From the NCBI GenBank assembly GCA_018136815.1, contig CM030940.1, positions 2,711,915 to 2,775,914 on the forward strand: a DNA stretch of 64,000 nt, in the 5' to 3' direction. The translations under genes were made by a program, and so were the position numbers. The notes beneath the pieces were generated by a model. The model worked only from the letters and a program-made list of their open reading frames with translations, was not told where the DNA came from and searched no databases. Below, one piece after another: positions 18,176 to 29,171 of the stretch. The first letter of the stretch is position 1, and every line of letters starts with the position of its first letter. This stretch comes from Isochrysis galbana. Taxonomy: Eukaryota > Haptophyta > Isochrysidales > Isochrysidaceae.

Positions 18176-18366
18176 GCAACTTAATAGCTGTTTCTTTGCA
18201 ACGAATTAATTTCTCAATAGTCTCACCGCACACGCGGCCGTGGACCCTCTAATTTCTACTCACGCAGCAAAACTTTCTACAGCTCCACTCTCCCGGCCCT
18301 TTCCCCCCCGCCATCAGGCGACTCCCCCCAGTACTAGGGGGATAGGAGAAAAGGGCTTAAGGCAAG

Positions 18367-18510
18367 AAGCGCTCAATCACCATCACCCACAGCATAGAAA
18401 AGCGTTCAATCACCATCAGCCTACACGTGGCGTTCAATCGCCATCACCCCCACAGCATGGAAAAGCGTTCAATCACCATCAGCCTACACATGGAAAAGCG
18501 TTCAATCGCG
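18367..18510 (+). repeat. Minisatellite, 28-35 bp units
   Basis: About 4.5 units alternating two variants built on GCGTTCAATCACCATCA, one followed by GCCTACAC(A/G)TGG and one by CCCACAGCATGGAAAA. The same array, inverted and longer, lies at 57638-57828, together with its flank (18511-18555 matches 57586-57637 inverted). I read it as part of a dispersed repeat. Confidence 0.85.
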
Positions 18511-18526
18511 GAAGATCGTAGGGATC

Positions 18527-18856
18527 ATGAGGGTAGCTATCCAACCCACTCGTCGAGTGGTGCGTGACACGAAATTGTCCAACACTAGCGACGCTGACAT
18601 AAATTACACAACAGTACTAAATCCGGAAAATATCAATAATATCCTTAGTAGCACGACATCCGACAACTGGGTGTGGCGGTGCGAAATTGACCGAGCTCTT
18701 AATAACAACAAGGAGAAGGAGCTGTACGAAAACTTCGTCGTGAATAGGCTTAAAGATGACGAATACGGCAGGTTCATAAGGGTGTTGTATTCCTGCCCAT
18801 CTGAAGGCTGTAGGCATGAATATTCGTGTAAGGTACGCGCTCACAATTACAATTGA
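18527..18856 (+). CDS. Hypothetical 109-aa protein, overlaps a dispersed repeat
   Basis: ATG at 18527 (MRVAIQPTRRVVRD) to a TGA at 18854. It has low GC and ordinary-looking composition with WVWRCEIDRALNNNKEKEL and a C-terminal YSCPSEGCRHEYSCKVRAH Cys/His cluster. The last 25 codons lie inside the 159-bp repeat that recurs inverted at 59643-59801, and the first codons lie in repeat flank. It is likely a fragment of a mobile-element protein. No family recognised. Confidence 0.35.
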   Translation: MRVAIQPTRRVVRDTKLSNTSDADINYTTVLNPENINNILSSTTSDNWVWRCEIDRALNNNKEKELYENFVVNRLKDDEYGRFIRVLYSCPSEGCRHEYSCKVRAHNYN

Positions 18857-18940
18857 ACAGTTCCCCATGTTGCCACTGACGCACAAGACACACAGATTCG
18901 GATTCTCCATGGTCTCAAGTCCAGGTTTGCAGGTTTTGGT
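18782..18940 (+). repeat. Dispersed repeat copy 2 (159 bp)
   Basis: Same length and almost the same sequence as the reverse complement of 59643-59801; a more diverged copy lies at 4400-4660. Confidence 0.9.
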
Positions 18941-18943
18941 AAC

Positions 18944-19044
18944 GAGATGGCCTGATGGCCCGACGACGAGATGTAACGAGATGGCCTTGATGGCCCGACG
19001 AGATGAACGAGATGGCCTGATGGCCCGACGAGATGAACGAGATT
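18944..19044 (+). repeat. Short tandem repeat, three units of about 33 bp
   Basis: Units of the form CGAGATGGCCTGATGGCCCGA with ACGAGATGTAA or GATGAACGAGAT spacers. No coding evidence. Confidence 0.8.
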
Positions 19045-19208
19045 TTAGCGATAACGAAACTGGACGAGGAGTTTCCCCACTAAGCTTGGTCGTAATGCGG
19101 TGAAACCGTTTTCGAGACAAGCGGGAAACCGGGGCGGAAGGAACTGGCAAGGAAGCCGGCGGGAAGGCAGAGGAAATGTCTTTGGCAAGGCGACGGAGGC
19201 AGGATTTT

Positions 19209-19496
19209 AATAAAAAATAATTACAACTGGGAATATCGGCGGCTGCACTGAGCCGCTGGCCGATGCCGCACGCCGACGCAGGTGAAGACGCAGGTGAAGA
19301 TGTCCCAGCAGGCCCTGCAGAGACCCCGGCAGAGCCCGGGGGCGGGCGGGCGGGTCATCTGAGCGCCCCGGCTTGCATTAATGGTCATGTCTCGGGCCTA
19401 GGCTCCTTCAGACGGCGAAGGGGTAGCGTTGCGCACTCCCGGGGTTGCTGGAGTGCTGCAGCGACAAACTGCGAGGATGCTGCTGAGGCCGTAGAG
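19209..19496 (+). repeat. 288-bp direct repeat, copy 1
   Basis: Aligns without indels to 33983-34270 (offset 14774), with few substitutions. It begins AATAAAAAATAATTACAACT and ends GGCCGTAGAG. It carries an internal subrepeat (CTCCTTCAGACGGCGAAGG). Position upstream of a Ty3 protease relic suggests it could be LTR or leader sequence of that older element; this is inference. Confidence 0.85.
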
Positions 19497-19879
19497 CTCG
19501 TCCTCATCGACGTTCGTGCCGATGCCTCCGCTCTTGGAGACGTGCGCCTCCGTTTCCTTTCCGGACACGTTCACGCCGGTGGGCTGGCATGCCGCCTTGC
19601 GTTAGACTTGGTCGGACCAGGAACGCCTCGCTCTTCTCCCTACGCCGCCATGTCGCCTAGCTAGGGCTTGCGGCTTGCTTGGGTGCCCTGCTGGACTTGC
19701 ACCCACCGCTGCCTCCGCTCGACCGCCCCGCTCGCCGCTCCATTGCTGAGGTCATTGCTGACCATAAGTAGCGGCACGCCGCCTTCGTTCCCTCGGGATT
19801 CGCGCCTGCTCTCGACCAGCTTGCTGTCGTCGCTTTTGTGACCAGGGAGGTACCGGCGAGGCTTGTCTCCGACGCACGC

Positions 19880-20155
19880 CGCCAAGCCTCTACCCCCGCC
19901 ATTGCTTATACGTCCGCGATCTCATCGTTTGCCGTCACTCCGCCACGGGCCCTACTCGTCACATCGTCGATTCCGCTCTCGCCGTCAACAAGACTCGCGG
20001 ACACGGGAGCCGGCCCCTCGGTCGTGACCACCGAGCTGTTGGCTGCATTGCCCCGCGACGCTTGCGTCTTGCTCGAACATGCTTCGGACCGACCTGCCGT
20101 TGTCGGACCGGATGGTAACCCCCTCCGTACCCGCGGCTATGCACCTGGTTAGGGG
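19880..20155 (+). pseudogene. Ty3/Gypsy protease fragment of a related, decayed element
   Basis: Reads LYPRHCLYVRDL in one frame and, after a frameshift near 19990, LADTGAGPSVVTTELLAALP and a VVGPDGNPLRTRG stretch in another. Both match the protease region of the intact element (11056-11310) closely but not identically. It is therefore a relic of a sister family. It ends at a TAG near 20152. The frameshift is in mid-contig and so is more likely a real lesion than those at contig ends. Confidence 0.8.
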
Positions 20156-20515
20156 GTCGTCCGAGCGCGGGCGTTTCAGAGACAGCGGCGTGTCCATGAG
20201 CAGGTCATCGTCCTCGGCGGCATCGGCGTGGGGAGCAGGGCGCGCGCTCCATGACCCTAGCGTTTTAACGATAGTTGTAGCGATTAGTTTTTACGGATGT
20301 TTCTAGTTTGACGTGATAGTACTCGAGCTAGTAGCATGAGTCCTACAAACGCTCAGATGTTTTATTATTATTTAAAGTAGCAGTATGTACGGGACTGATG
20401 AGGCGTTGCGCATTGCTAAGCACAAGCACACACATACATCACATGTACCCCAACTCTGAGCGCTCAGCTCGTCTCCTCCCCCATCCCCTCTCGGCTCGTC
20501 TTTGCCTTTTCCCCT
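20156..20515. other. No gene found
   Basis: Mixed sequence. On the minus strand at about 20233 an ATG opens MERAP, the same first residues as the frame starting at 35652, suggesting related degenerate element starts. Confidence 0.35.
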
Positions 20516-20860
20516 TTGGGGCTGGTCCCTCTCGCACGCGCACTCGCCCCACGCCCACCACCCCTTCCCGTATCTCGCATTACCTTGAGGCTCTTGCGAG
20601 ATTGTCTCACAGCCGCACACGTCTACATCTTCAACTCGTATGCTTGCTATCAGAAGCCACCGCTCAAGAGCTGCTGCTCCTGTCAAACGGCAATATGTCG
20701 CGAGTGTCGGGGCACGACAATCCTATGGTGTAGCGTCGTAATTCTTATGGACGCCTCTTCCGAGCATCTCGCACTTTCACGAACAATGAAGGAACATGTT
20801 CTCATCACCGGAAGAGTGTCGATCGTGGGCCATGAACGGATGGATCTCCAGTACATGTAG
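20516..20860 (+). CDS. Possible zinc-ribbon-like small protein, unknown
   Basis: Open frame of 114 codons. The central part, CCSCQTAICREC followed 9 residues later by another Cys, gives a C-x2-C-x4-C-x2-C arrangement. The N-terminal third overlaps a C-rich tract and may be non-coding. The real start could be internal or in another exon. No family or neighbour gives a function. Confidence 0.3.
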   Translation: MGLVPLARALAPRPPPLPVSRITLRLLRDCLTAAHVYIFNSYACYQKPPLKSCCSCQTAICRECRGTTILWCSVVILMDASSEHLALSRTMKEHVLITGRVSIVGHERMDLQYM

Positions 20861-21293
20861 TTCAGGCGCACGCAGTGGCATGTGAAGATGAGGCGCGCTG
20901 ATTGAACGGGTGTCGCTTGACGAAGTATATCTCCTGACACCCAGCGCCCAGCTCCGACCTCGGCGCATACTACGGTAGCCACTGTAATTGCCGTGCCCCT
21001 CATTTCCTGTAACCCCCCCCCCCCTCCCTTCCCTTCCCCAACCCATACTCGAGGTCCTCATAAACTTCCGTGATTAGCATTAAACCGCTGCTCAAACTTC
21101 TTGCATTCCGCACAGGCTGCTTGACTTTGGCGCCGCCTCCCCTTGTGTCAAGCCACGACGGCATGAGAGCACTCCCCATTAGGGGCTGCATGATGACATC
21201 GACACCAACCTCCGAGGTAAACGCGATGCCATGGGTCGCTCATCGTACTCGGTGATGCTTACACAGATGTAATAAAGCTCATCAGTTTCCATC

Positions 21294-22337
21294 CTAGAAT
21301 TGACCATAGCCCCCACCCTCCGGCTTCGGCGTCTGGCAGCGGAAGCAGGAATTCTTGGACGCAAAAACATTGGCGCTACAGTTGGGGCACGTCCAATCAC
21401 CAGGACGGCTGTCACCGCCTCCCATGCCGTAGCCGCCACCACCGCCGTAGCCGCCGCCACCGCCGCCAAAGCTTCCACCGCCATAACCACCGCAGCTATT
21501 GTAGCCGCCGCTTCCTCCGTAGCCATAGCCTCCGCCGCCACCGTCGCCGCCGAAGCCGCCATAGCCGCCGCCAGCCGGCTTGGGGGTCTGACACTTGAAG
21601 CAGGACGTCTTGGATGCAAACACGTTGGCGTTGCACGTTGGGCAGGTCCAATCACCCGGGCGGAAGTTTCCGCCCATGCCACCGCCGCCGAAGCCGCCAC
21701 CGCCGAAGCCACCACCATAACCACCCATGCCGCCGCCCATCGGCTTGGGCGCATTGCAACGGAAGCAGGAGTTCTTGGACGCAAAGACGTTGGCGTTGCA
21801 ATTCGTGCATCTCCAGTCCCCGGGTCGCACGTCGCCTCCGAAGCCGCCGCCGCCTCCCATGTTGCCGTAACCGTAGCCACCACCCATGCCAGGCTTTGGC
21901 GTGTTGCAACGGAAGCACACGTTCTTTGAGGCGAAGACGTTGGAGTTGCAGTTCGGGCAGAGCCAGTCGCCTGGCCGCATGTCTCCTCCTGTGCCTCCAC
22001 CGTATGCGCTCATGCCGGGCTTGGGGGTCTGGCAGCGGAAGCAGGCGTTCTTGGATGCGAAGACGTTGGAGTTGCAGTTGGGGCAGGTCCAGTCGCCCGG
22101 CCGCACGTCACCGCCTAGTCCTCCACCTCCTCCGAGAGAGGAGTAGTCAGTCGGCTCAGAGTACCCGTCGGTCCGGCCAATGTGGTCTGGCGAACGGGAG
22201 CGTGAACGGTTGCGGTCGGTGTGCTCGCGGTCGCCGTGGCCGCGCCGCTCGTGCTCCTCGCCAGACAGCCCGCGCGACCCGTCAAACGGTTGGCCCTCCA
22301 CAGTGGCATGCGCACCCTCAATCGTGTTGTCCGCCAT
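21294..22337 (-). CDS. Five-finger RanBP2-type zinc finger protein, 347 aa
   Basis: Minus-strand, single-exon gene, ATG at 22337 (MADNTIEG), stop TAG at 21294. Residues 40-50 hold an RS-type stretch (RNRSRSRSP). Five near-identical RanBP2 fingers follow, each with C-x2-C-x10-C-x2-C and a common RPGDW-C-NCN-NVFASK-CF-C-TPKP frame: Cys at 85/88/99/102, 127/130/141/144, 177/180/191/194, 232/235/246/249 and 317/320/331/334. Linkers are Gly/Tyr-rich, up to about 65 residues. RanBP2 fingers of this class (as in ZRANB2 and FUS/TAF15) bind single-stranded RNA; with the RS stretch and Gly-rich spacers I infer an RNA-binding protein in splicing or mRNA handling. Downstream on the coding strand there is a TGTAA at about 21262. 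The upstream flank is purine-rich on the coding strand. Confidence 0.92.
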   Translation of the reverse strand: MADNTIEGAHATVEGQPFDGSRGLSGEEHERRGHGDREHTDRNRSRSRSPDHIGRTDGYSEPTDYSSLGGGGGLGGDVRPGDWTCPNCNSNVFASKNACFRCQTPKPGMSAYGGGTGGDMRPGDWLCPNCNSNVFASKNVCFRCNTPKPGMGGGYGYGNMGGGGGFGGDVRPGDWRCTNCNANVFASKNSCFRCNAPKPMGGGMGGYGGGFGGGGFGGGGMGGNFRPGDWTCPTCNANVFASKTSCFKCQTPKPAGGGYGGFGGDGGGGGYGYGGSGGYNSCGGYGGGSFGGGGGGYGGGGGYGMGGGDSRPGDWTCPNCSANVFASKNSCFRCQTPKPEGGGYGQF

Positions 22338-22794
22338 CCCCTACTCTCTCTCTCTGTCTGTCTCTCTCACTCTTGTAATTGCTCGATGGCTCTCGCCGTC
22401 TTTCTTTCACCCTTCTACCTCATAGTTTATATCTACTCTGTTCTCGCTGCGTGCCCGGTGTGTCGCTCCGCGCGCTCGCTGCGGGCAGGACGCCACCCCC
22501 CCTCGCCCTCGTTTCCCTCACGCTTCTCCCCTTTTTCTAGCGTTCTCTTCTGGTCACATGCACAGAATCCTGGGCTCTCTTCCCTCTCTCTCTCCCTCTC
22601 TCCCCCCCCCCCCCCGCATTCACCCCGCCGCGCGACCCCCCCCCCCCGCGCGCTCGGCCGCGCGGCCCTCGCCTCCCCCCCCCCCCCCTTCCCCCCTCTC
22701 CCCCCTCTCCCCTCCTCCCCTTCACGAGGGAACCCTCCCCCGGGGAGAGAGCGACAACCGGCCAAAACCACACAAGAGATCGCCGTCCGGCGCA
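22338..22794. other. Leader/promoter region of the zinc finger gene, pyrimidine tracts
   Basis: CT-rich (22344-22370) and C-rich (22600-22735) tracts on the plus strand. No gene. Confidence 0.5.
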
Positions 22795-22809
22795 CTCCAG
22801 AGAGAGAGA

Positions 22810-22858
<49 letters not shown>

Positions 22859-22891
22859 AGGGAGGGAGAGAGAGAGAGAGAGAGAGGGAGA

Positions 22892-22942
<51 letters not shown>

Positions 22943-22969
22943 CAGAGAGCAAGCAGAGAGAGAGAGAGA

Positions 22970-23000
<31 letters not shown>

Positions 23001-23010
23001 CAGAGAGCAA

Positions 23011-23085
<75 letters not shown>

Positions 23086-23091
23086 GAGAGA

Positions 23092-23145
<54 letters not shown>

Positions 23146-23176
23146 AGAGAGAGAGCAGAGAGAGAGCAGAGAGAGA

Positions 23177-23225
<49 letters not shown>
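22795..23225 (+). repeat. (AG)n microsatellite block, about 430 bp
   Basis: GA dinucleotide repeat with GGGAGG and GCAGAGAGCAAGCAG interruptions; the GCAGAGAGCAAGCAGAG interruption recurs twice. Its Arg-Glu and Ser-Leu translations are not genes. Confidence 0.97.
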
Positions 23226-23227
<2 letters not shown>

Positions 23228-24165
23228 CGTCGTGCGCCGCCGCTCCCAAGGCGTGCCCCAGACAACAAAACTCCGCGCCCTTGGTCATCGGCCAGGCGGC
23301 GACGAGACGACAGACAATAGCCCGGTCACTCACTCTTTTTAACCACTATTTTCCACCTCCCCTGGGTGCAAGGATTCCGCAGGCCCCCCCCCCTACCTGC
23401 CCCGCCAGCCCGCCAGCCGCCTCCCCCCTCCGACCAACCCCCTCCCACCCCACGAAAGGCAATGGCGTCGGTGAGGGACCCCTCTCCCTTCCCCCGCGCG
23501 TGGCGGTCTATTTTGGGAGATTGAGGCGGTTGCTCACGGTCTAGTTCTTGGCCGCGCATGAAATTGTAGGAGTAGGAGGTCTCAACTCTTACTCTTGTTG
23601 TTTGATATTCTTTATGCTCTTCAATTGATTCGGTTCATTCTCATTCTTTCGTTCTTTGTCCTTGTCCGAGTATTACCGTTCGTTCGGAGTGTGATTGTGT
23701 GCCCGTAAGTTTCTCAGGAGTCAGGAGGGATGTATGTGCGCCCCAAGTGACAAGTAGTGAAACTTGCTGTGTCTTTAATTAAATCGTGTACACGGTTTAA
23801 TGAACCCGCTGAGTGCGCACGCACACTCTTCGGCTCTTCGGGGTGAGAAGGCAAGAGGGTCACATTCACTTGCGATGGTTGTGTTCTCTCGTTTGTTTGT
23901 TCGTATCACCGACTCAATTTTTCCTTGTTTGTATCTAATGGGGACGCCTGCTGTGAGTATACATCGTTGTGGGCTTATTGATTGGTGTTCTCTCTCTTCT
24001 CTGTTCGTCGCCGTCGCGTCTTTTCGTGCTTGTTGTGGGCTTGATCACCCTGTGACTCGCGTGGGCGCTCGAATTGAGTCGGGGTCGGGGGGTGTCGAAT
24101 CCCGAGTATCTCTACATACTCAAAGCGGATTCGATGATCAATAGTGAGAACGAGTTTTGTTTTCA
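23226..24165. other. No gene found; GC-rich then AT-rich spacer
   Basis: 23340-23470 is C-rich. 23560-24050 is lower in GC with no credible frame. 24078-24098 contains GTCGGGGTCGGGGGGTGTCG, resembling the G-run/TG junction at 15913-15923 of the intact retroelement; it may be a relic end. Confidence 0.4.
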
Positions 24166-24169
24166 GGGT

Positions 24170-24300
24170 AAGGCTGTGAACATGTTAGACAACTATCTAG
24201 ATATTAGGCTTAGGCTATCTACTTTCAAAAAGCACTATCTATATCTATCTAGATAGTGCTAAGCCACTGAGCCACCATTAGTATCTATCTAGATAGCTGT
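24170..24300. repeat. TCTAGA-rich palindromic repeat with 10-bp hairpin
   Basis: AGCACTATCT (24231-24240) and AGATAGTGCT (24251-24260) form a hairpin. The block CTAGATATTAGG...CTATCTA...TATCTATATCTATCTAGATAG is shared, inverted and diverged, with 37310-37465. Probably a small MITE family. Confidence 0.6.
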
Positions 24301-24469
24301 GGGCGGCAAAGCTAATATTAAGCTATTATTAGGTGCGCGGAGCCACTCACACGCACGCACACGCGCACATACGCTCAGAGCCGCTAAAGGCGCGCTGTGC
24401 GCGCGCAACACCCTGTTCAACACGGCGGAGGCAAAGGGAAAGGGAACTCACACATACACATACTCAGAC

Positions 24470-24711
24470 TCACTCCGCATTCCTACTAGCTAGAAGGCAG
24501 TGCTCTAGCGTGTCATCGGACTGGCTTGCCTTCAAGTCATCGTGCAGCCGCCCTGCATGCGAAAAAGCACGCTCGACGCCGGCGGACGAGGCCGGTCGGC
24601 CCAAGTCCCCATGTCTCTTGCCGCTGTTGTTGACACTTGTGATTGTGACTTGTGGCGAGTAGCGAGGCTTCGCGCCAGAAATAAAAAAAATTCCAACTGG
24701 GAAGGGGAAGG
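24470..24711 (-). pseudogene. hAT transposase C-terminal dimerisation domain fragment
   Basis: Minus-strand reading ends ...LGRPASSAGVERAFSHAGRL...LASRNAE then TGA. The PASSA-x2-ERAFS-x-AGR pattern is the hallmark of the hAT C-terminal dimerisation region. Only the last 60-80 residues are present; the upstream part is replaced by a hAT-type terminal sequence at 24712. A dead fragment. Confidence 0.75.
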
Positions 24712-24783
24712 TGTAGGCCCAGGTAGAAATATGCAGCATATGCAATTGCATATTTGGGTAGATTTGTCAGATCTGCATATCCA
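24712..24783 (+). mobile_element. Truncated end of a hAT-type MITE
   Basis: TAGGCCCAGGTAGAAATATG and the next 50 bp align with the left end of the complete MITE at 30774 (TAGGGCTAGGTAAAAATATG...CATATTTGGGT...CATATC). It is broken off after about 72 bp where Ty3 integrase sequence begins. Confidence 0.7.
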
Positions 24784-25355
24784 AATCGAGTTACGATGAG
24801 ACGCATGAATATATCGAGAGCTTGAGCCGATGTCGGATCTCCGTTGCAGGGTTCAGCCTCAATCCAGCGGGTCAGAGAGTCAACAAAAACAACCAACTTA
24901 TTGAAACCGGTTTCCCTGGGGCGATAGTCATGCGTAGGTGCCATCGAGAGAACGTCGCAATAAACAACATCGAACGGGTAAGAGCCGATGGATAGCTCTG
25001 AGGGCGACCCTAGCACTCGTGGCATCGGTTTCGCGAGCGTGCACTCGTGGCAGGCCTTGACATACTCAGCGATCTCATTAGCCATTCCAGGCCAGTAGAA
25101 GCGGGCGCGTAGCAAGCTAGCCATGCGATTAGAACCTAGGTGGCCGGCGCGATCGTGGCAGGCGTGCATATATCGTTCACGTAGAGAGTGAGGGATGTAC
25201 AACCTCAAAGAATTCGGCTTAACTCGGAGATAAAGTAGACCACCTTTAAGCACAAATTTAGAATCAGGACAAGTATCGAGTCGACCCTCGGACTCAGCAA
25301 TCTTAGCGCTAACCTCCAGGGCGAGGGGGGGAAGAACCACCCGCTCTCCTGGCAC
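24784..25355 (-). pseudogene. Ty3/Gypsy integrase fragment of a sister family
   Basis: Minus-strand frame of about 190 codons homologous to the integrase of the intact element (14050-14550): LRLYIPHSLRERYMHACHD, GHLG, KACHECTLAKPMPR, FDVVYCDVLSMAPT, VVFVDSLTRWIEAEP and LIVTRFG. The HHCC zinc motif and first catalytic Asp are present; the second Asp and the Glu are lost where the MITE end interrupts at about 24783. Residue differences from the intact copy are many, so it is another, older family. Confidence 0.88.
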
Positions 25356-27250
25356 GCCTGATGGCCTGCCAGGAGCACACTGCCCTGCTGACCCATCCCT
25401 CTCCCCACAGGCACGCCTGATTCGCCCGCCCTGGCCTGTCGTGGCCTGCCCATTCCTCTGACCAGCCCCTCCTCCCCCTGGGCCCCCCTGTTCAGGACCC
25501 CCCAGCCAGCTCCAGTCGACTTGCAGGGGAGCGGAGCGCCAGCGAGGGAGAGGCAGGAGGGGCCAGGGCCATGCCCCAGCCTCACCTGCCCCCTGAGCTG
25601 TGCTCCCAGGCCCTGCAGGCCATCTGGGGACCTGAGCGAGGGGCCGCAGGCGCGCGCCATGGGCCCCCGCCGCAGGGAAGAGAGGAGGAAAAGGGAAGAG
25701 GGAGGGGAGGGGGGAGCGGCAGCTCTCCCCTCCGGCAGAAACGTGTCTTCTCGCCCCGTTTGGGTAAGAGAAGACGGGGGCGCCAGAGCCAGGAGGGAAG
25801 GGCCGCGGCTCGCCGCGGCCACTCGCTCGGGCGAGGGAGATTAGCGCTCTAGGCCCCTAAACTCACGAGTGCCCCCCCCCCCCTGCGTTGCTTTTACCCG
25901 AAAGGGGTTTTCCCCCAGCGTGGCCTCGAGGAGAGGGTGTGCTGGGGTGCGTAGGGCCGGTGCTTGCACTGGGGGGAGGACAAATATCGAGGGGAGGGGG
26001 CAATGCCCCCCCCCCCGGTACCACTCGGACACCTGGCTCGCCAGGCATGGCGGGAGTCCGGGGCTGAAAAGTTGTGTCCAATTAGCTAGTGGGGTTGGCT
26101 AGGATATAACATTTTAATTTTAATTTTAAAGCATACTACTCTCCTGATAAAAAGCCCGTAGTCAATCAACAACAACAGACACCCATGCGAGCCACCCATA
26201 CACATAGACATGCTAACATAACTAGTAATAGTGGTGTTGCCACTCAACCCAGAATTCGTCATAAACAAGCGCCCAACAATGACAACCTCGATGTCACTAT
26301 CGCGATTCCACTGATCGTTGAGATAGTATTGATTGGCTTCTCTCGAGCGCCACAAGCATCCTCGTTCTCACAGCAAGTTCAGGCGTAAGCTTTGCTGAAG
26401 GCGTTGCCAGAGGCTTGCAACGTGCAAATGAGCTGAGCGCAGAGTTCGCGAAACGAGTTCCCCGAACCCAATGCCGTTGAATATGCTCGTGTGAACAAGG
26501 ATTCGAAACCCCGCACCTCTCAATTGTTAAGTTTGATTGAAGGCATCAAACGGACGAGAAGAGCCGCCACAGAGTGGGAGAGGACGAATGTGGTAAAACC
26601 ATCAAGGCCTCTTGTAGTAATGGCGAAACAGAAGGTCGAGAGAGTCGCGGCGGTAGACCGTCTCACGCGGGAAGTCTGCGAGACGTGGCGCGCGAGTCAT
26701 GACGAAGGTGAGAGTTCGAAAGTTGGCCTCGGCGTATGGTGGCAGCATGTGATCAGGCATCTTTCGCCGAAGGCCATTCAAGCTGGACTCTGTCTGCGCG
26801 CCCTTTTGGCGAGGCATCGGAGGCGGCTCGGCGGCGTAACCACCGAATAGGGATCCTAGCTCCTGCTCCATCCGTTCTACTAGAGGTCCACCAGATCGTG
26901 ACGAGCACGGGCGACACTGCCGCAGCAGAGCGCACGACGCGCCCGAGCGCAAAGCCACCCGCATGCCTCGCGCACACACGGCCAGAGTGGAGTAGGAGTA
27001 CCGTACTCCGTATGTATCTAACCGTTTGTAATTGTAGTCTTGTAGAGCATCTTCTTGGCTAACATCCCTAGCCACATATATGTTACCCCCCAGGAGCCAA
27101 CGCCCCCCAGGAGCTCTCGGGAGCTATCGGGGGCAAATTTTTACCCGATCACCAACAGCCCCACCGAGAGCTACCGGGGGACCGAGAAAATCCCCCGAGA
27201 GCTATTGGGACATTGCTCATGATGGGGGGTGCCGTAAGCGGATCCCCCAG
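25356..27250. other. No gene I can support; GC-rich then mixed sequence
   Basis: 25330-25860 is very GC-rich with long but low-complexity frames on both strands and a small hairpin (CTCCTGGC...GCCAGGAG near 25348). A minus-strand frame at 26602-27075 (157 codons, including LFGGYAAEPPPMPRQKGAQ and a basic C-terminus) is the most protein-like reading here but has no recognised domain. 27090-27240 repeats GGGAGC/ACCGGGGG words. Confidence 0.35.
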
Positions 27251-28178
<928 letters not shown>

Positions 28179-29171
28179 ATGAGGACTGTGCAGAGCATGG
28201 GAACGCGCAATATTCGGCTTGGGCCCGAGGAGGAAGAATTCCTGAAGAGCTCTGTCAGCATGGTCGAGCTGCCAAGGATACGGCGAACAATCGCTTGCAG
28301 AAATCATGTCTTGACACCTGCAGAACCACCTCAGCGACTCCCTGAGTTGTCGAGCCCCCCCGCGAGGCAAAGCGACTTCAAGCGTGAGATCGGCAAAAAG
28401 AAATGGTGCGTGCTGCGATGGTAATGCTGTGCCGCTCACCTTGAGGTACTCAGCAATCCTCATCTGCACGACACTATCAGGCTCAATGGAATGACGTCGG
28501 CTGCGTATGACACCCTCAAAGCATGTCCACTCCATGAGCTCCCCGCTGATCGGCGCACCGTGCGCTTAGCTGAGGAGGGCGCAGCATATTATCCAAAGAA
28601 GGCAAGCTTCTCCCGTCGCCTGCATTCAATGTTGCCGTATTTTGAGATTGAGGGTACATGTCCCATATTTGATCTTTCGTACCAATGTCGACAACAGACC
28701 GCTGTCCCTCTTTCAGACAACCGACTTTTTCAATACGCACACCGTCAAAGAGAGCATATTCCTATCAGATCGCTGGGACATGCAAGAAGCAACAAGACGT
28801 GAGATCCGCTCACTTCGTCGGCAACTCAAGCATGAACGAGCCGCACTACGCAAAGCAGAGCAGGTTCGTCTCGTCTCCACACTATGAGTATCGGTGGGGT
28901 CCCCGACGTCAGATTTAAGGCCTGTGCATGAGCAACTTTCGTCGAACCTGGATGTTCCTGCTTGTAGGAAATGTGTGATCTCGGTCTCGGTGCCTTGCCG
29001 GCCCAGCCGTCGCTGCCAACGGGTTGGTTTGAGACTCGAGATGCGACAGGCAAGGTTTGCTGGGCACATCGAGCAACACGCCACACGGTCTATTCACGAC
29101 CCACCGATCAGATGTCGAACCTCCCGCCGAAACTGCAAGTCAATAAGAACCAAATTCTGTCTCAAGATTAG
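28179..29171 (+). CDS. WW-domain protein, multi-exon model
   Basis: The last two exons are well supported. 28717-28863 follows CTGTCCCTCTTTCAG, encodes 49 mostly charged helical residues and ends CAG|GTTCGT. 28968-29171 follows TTCCTGCTTGTAG, is in phase, and ends at a TAG. The final exon encodes a WW domain: LPTGWFETRDATGKV...HRATRHTVYSRP, with the first Trp in place and Tyr where the second Trp is usual. WW domains bind Pro-rich ligands. Upstream, 28179-28405 (ATG, MRTVQSMGTRN) and about 28454-28650 (HLHDTIRLNG... to MLPYFEIE) look coding in compatible frames, but their splice sites (48-bp intron, unclear third donor) are guesses. Function beyond ligand binding cannot be assigned. Confidence 0.55.

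Noticed and set aside
18367-18510. CRISPR-like array
   Set aside because: Units abut without unique spacers, vary in length and lie in eukaryotic DNA; it is a minisatellite.
22558-23544. Long frames of alternating Arg-Glu or Ser-Leu across the GA block
   Set aside because: They are translations of a dinucleotide repeat on both strands and have no other coding features.
24080-24290. tRNA gene with long intron (TGGCTCAGTGG and GGGATTCGACACCC on the minus strand)
   Set aside because: The two boxes are about 180 bp apart and no acceptor or anticodon stem forms; at most a SINE-like relic.
25205-25844. Overlapping open frames of 100-200 codons on both strands
   Set aside because: Very GC-rich low-complexity sequence with stop-poor frames on both strands and no motif or splice support; the minus frame partly runs into the Ty3 relic.
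26488-26510. tRNA gene or SINE B box (GGTTTCGAATCC on the minus strand)
   Set aside because: The T arm has an extra base and mismatched stem, and no A box or acceptor stem can be paired.
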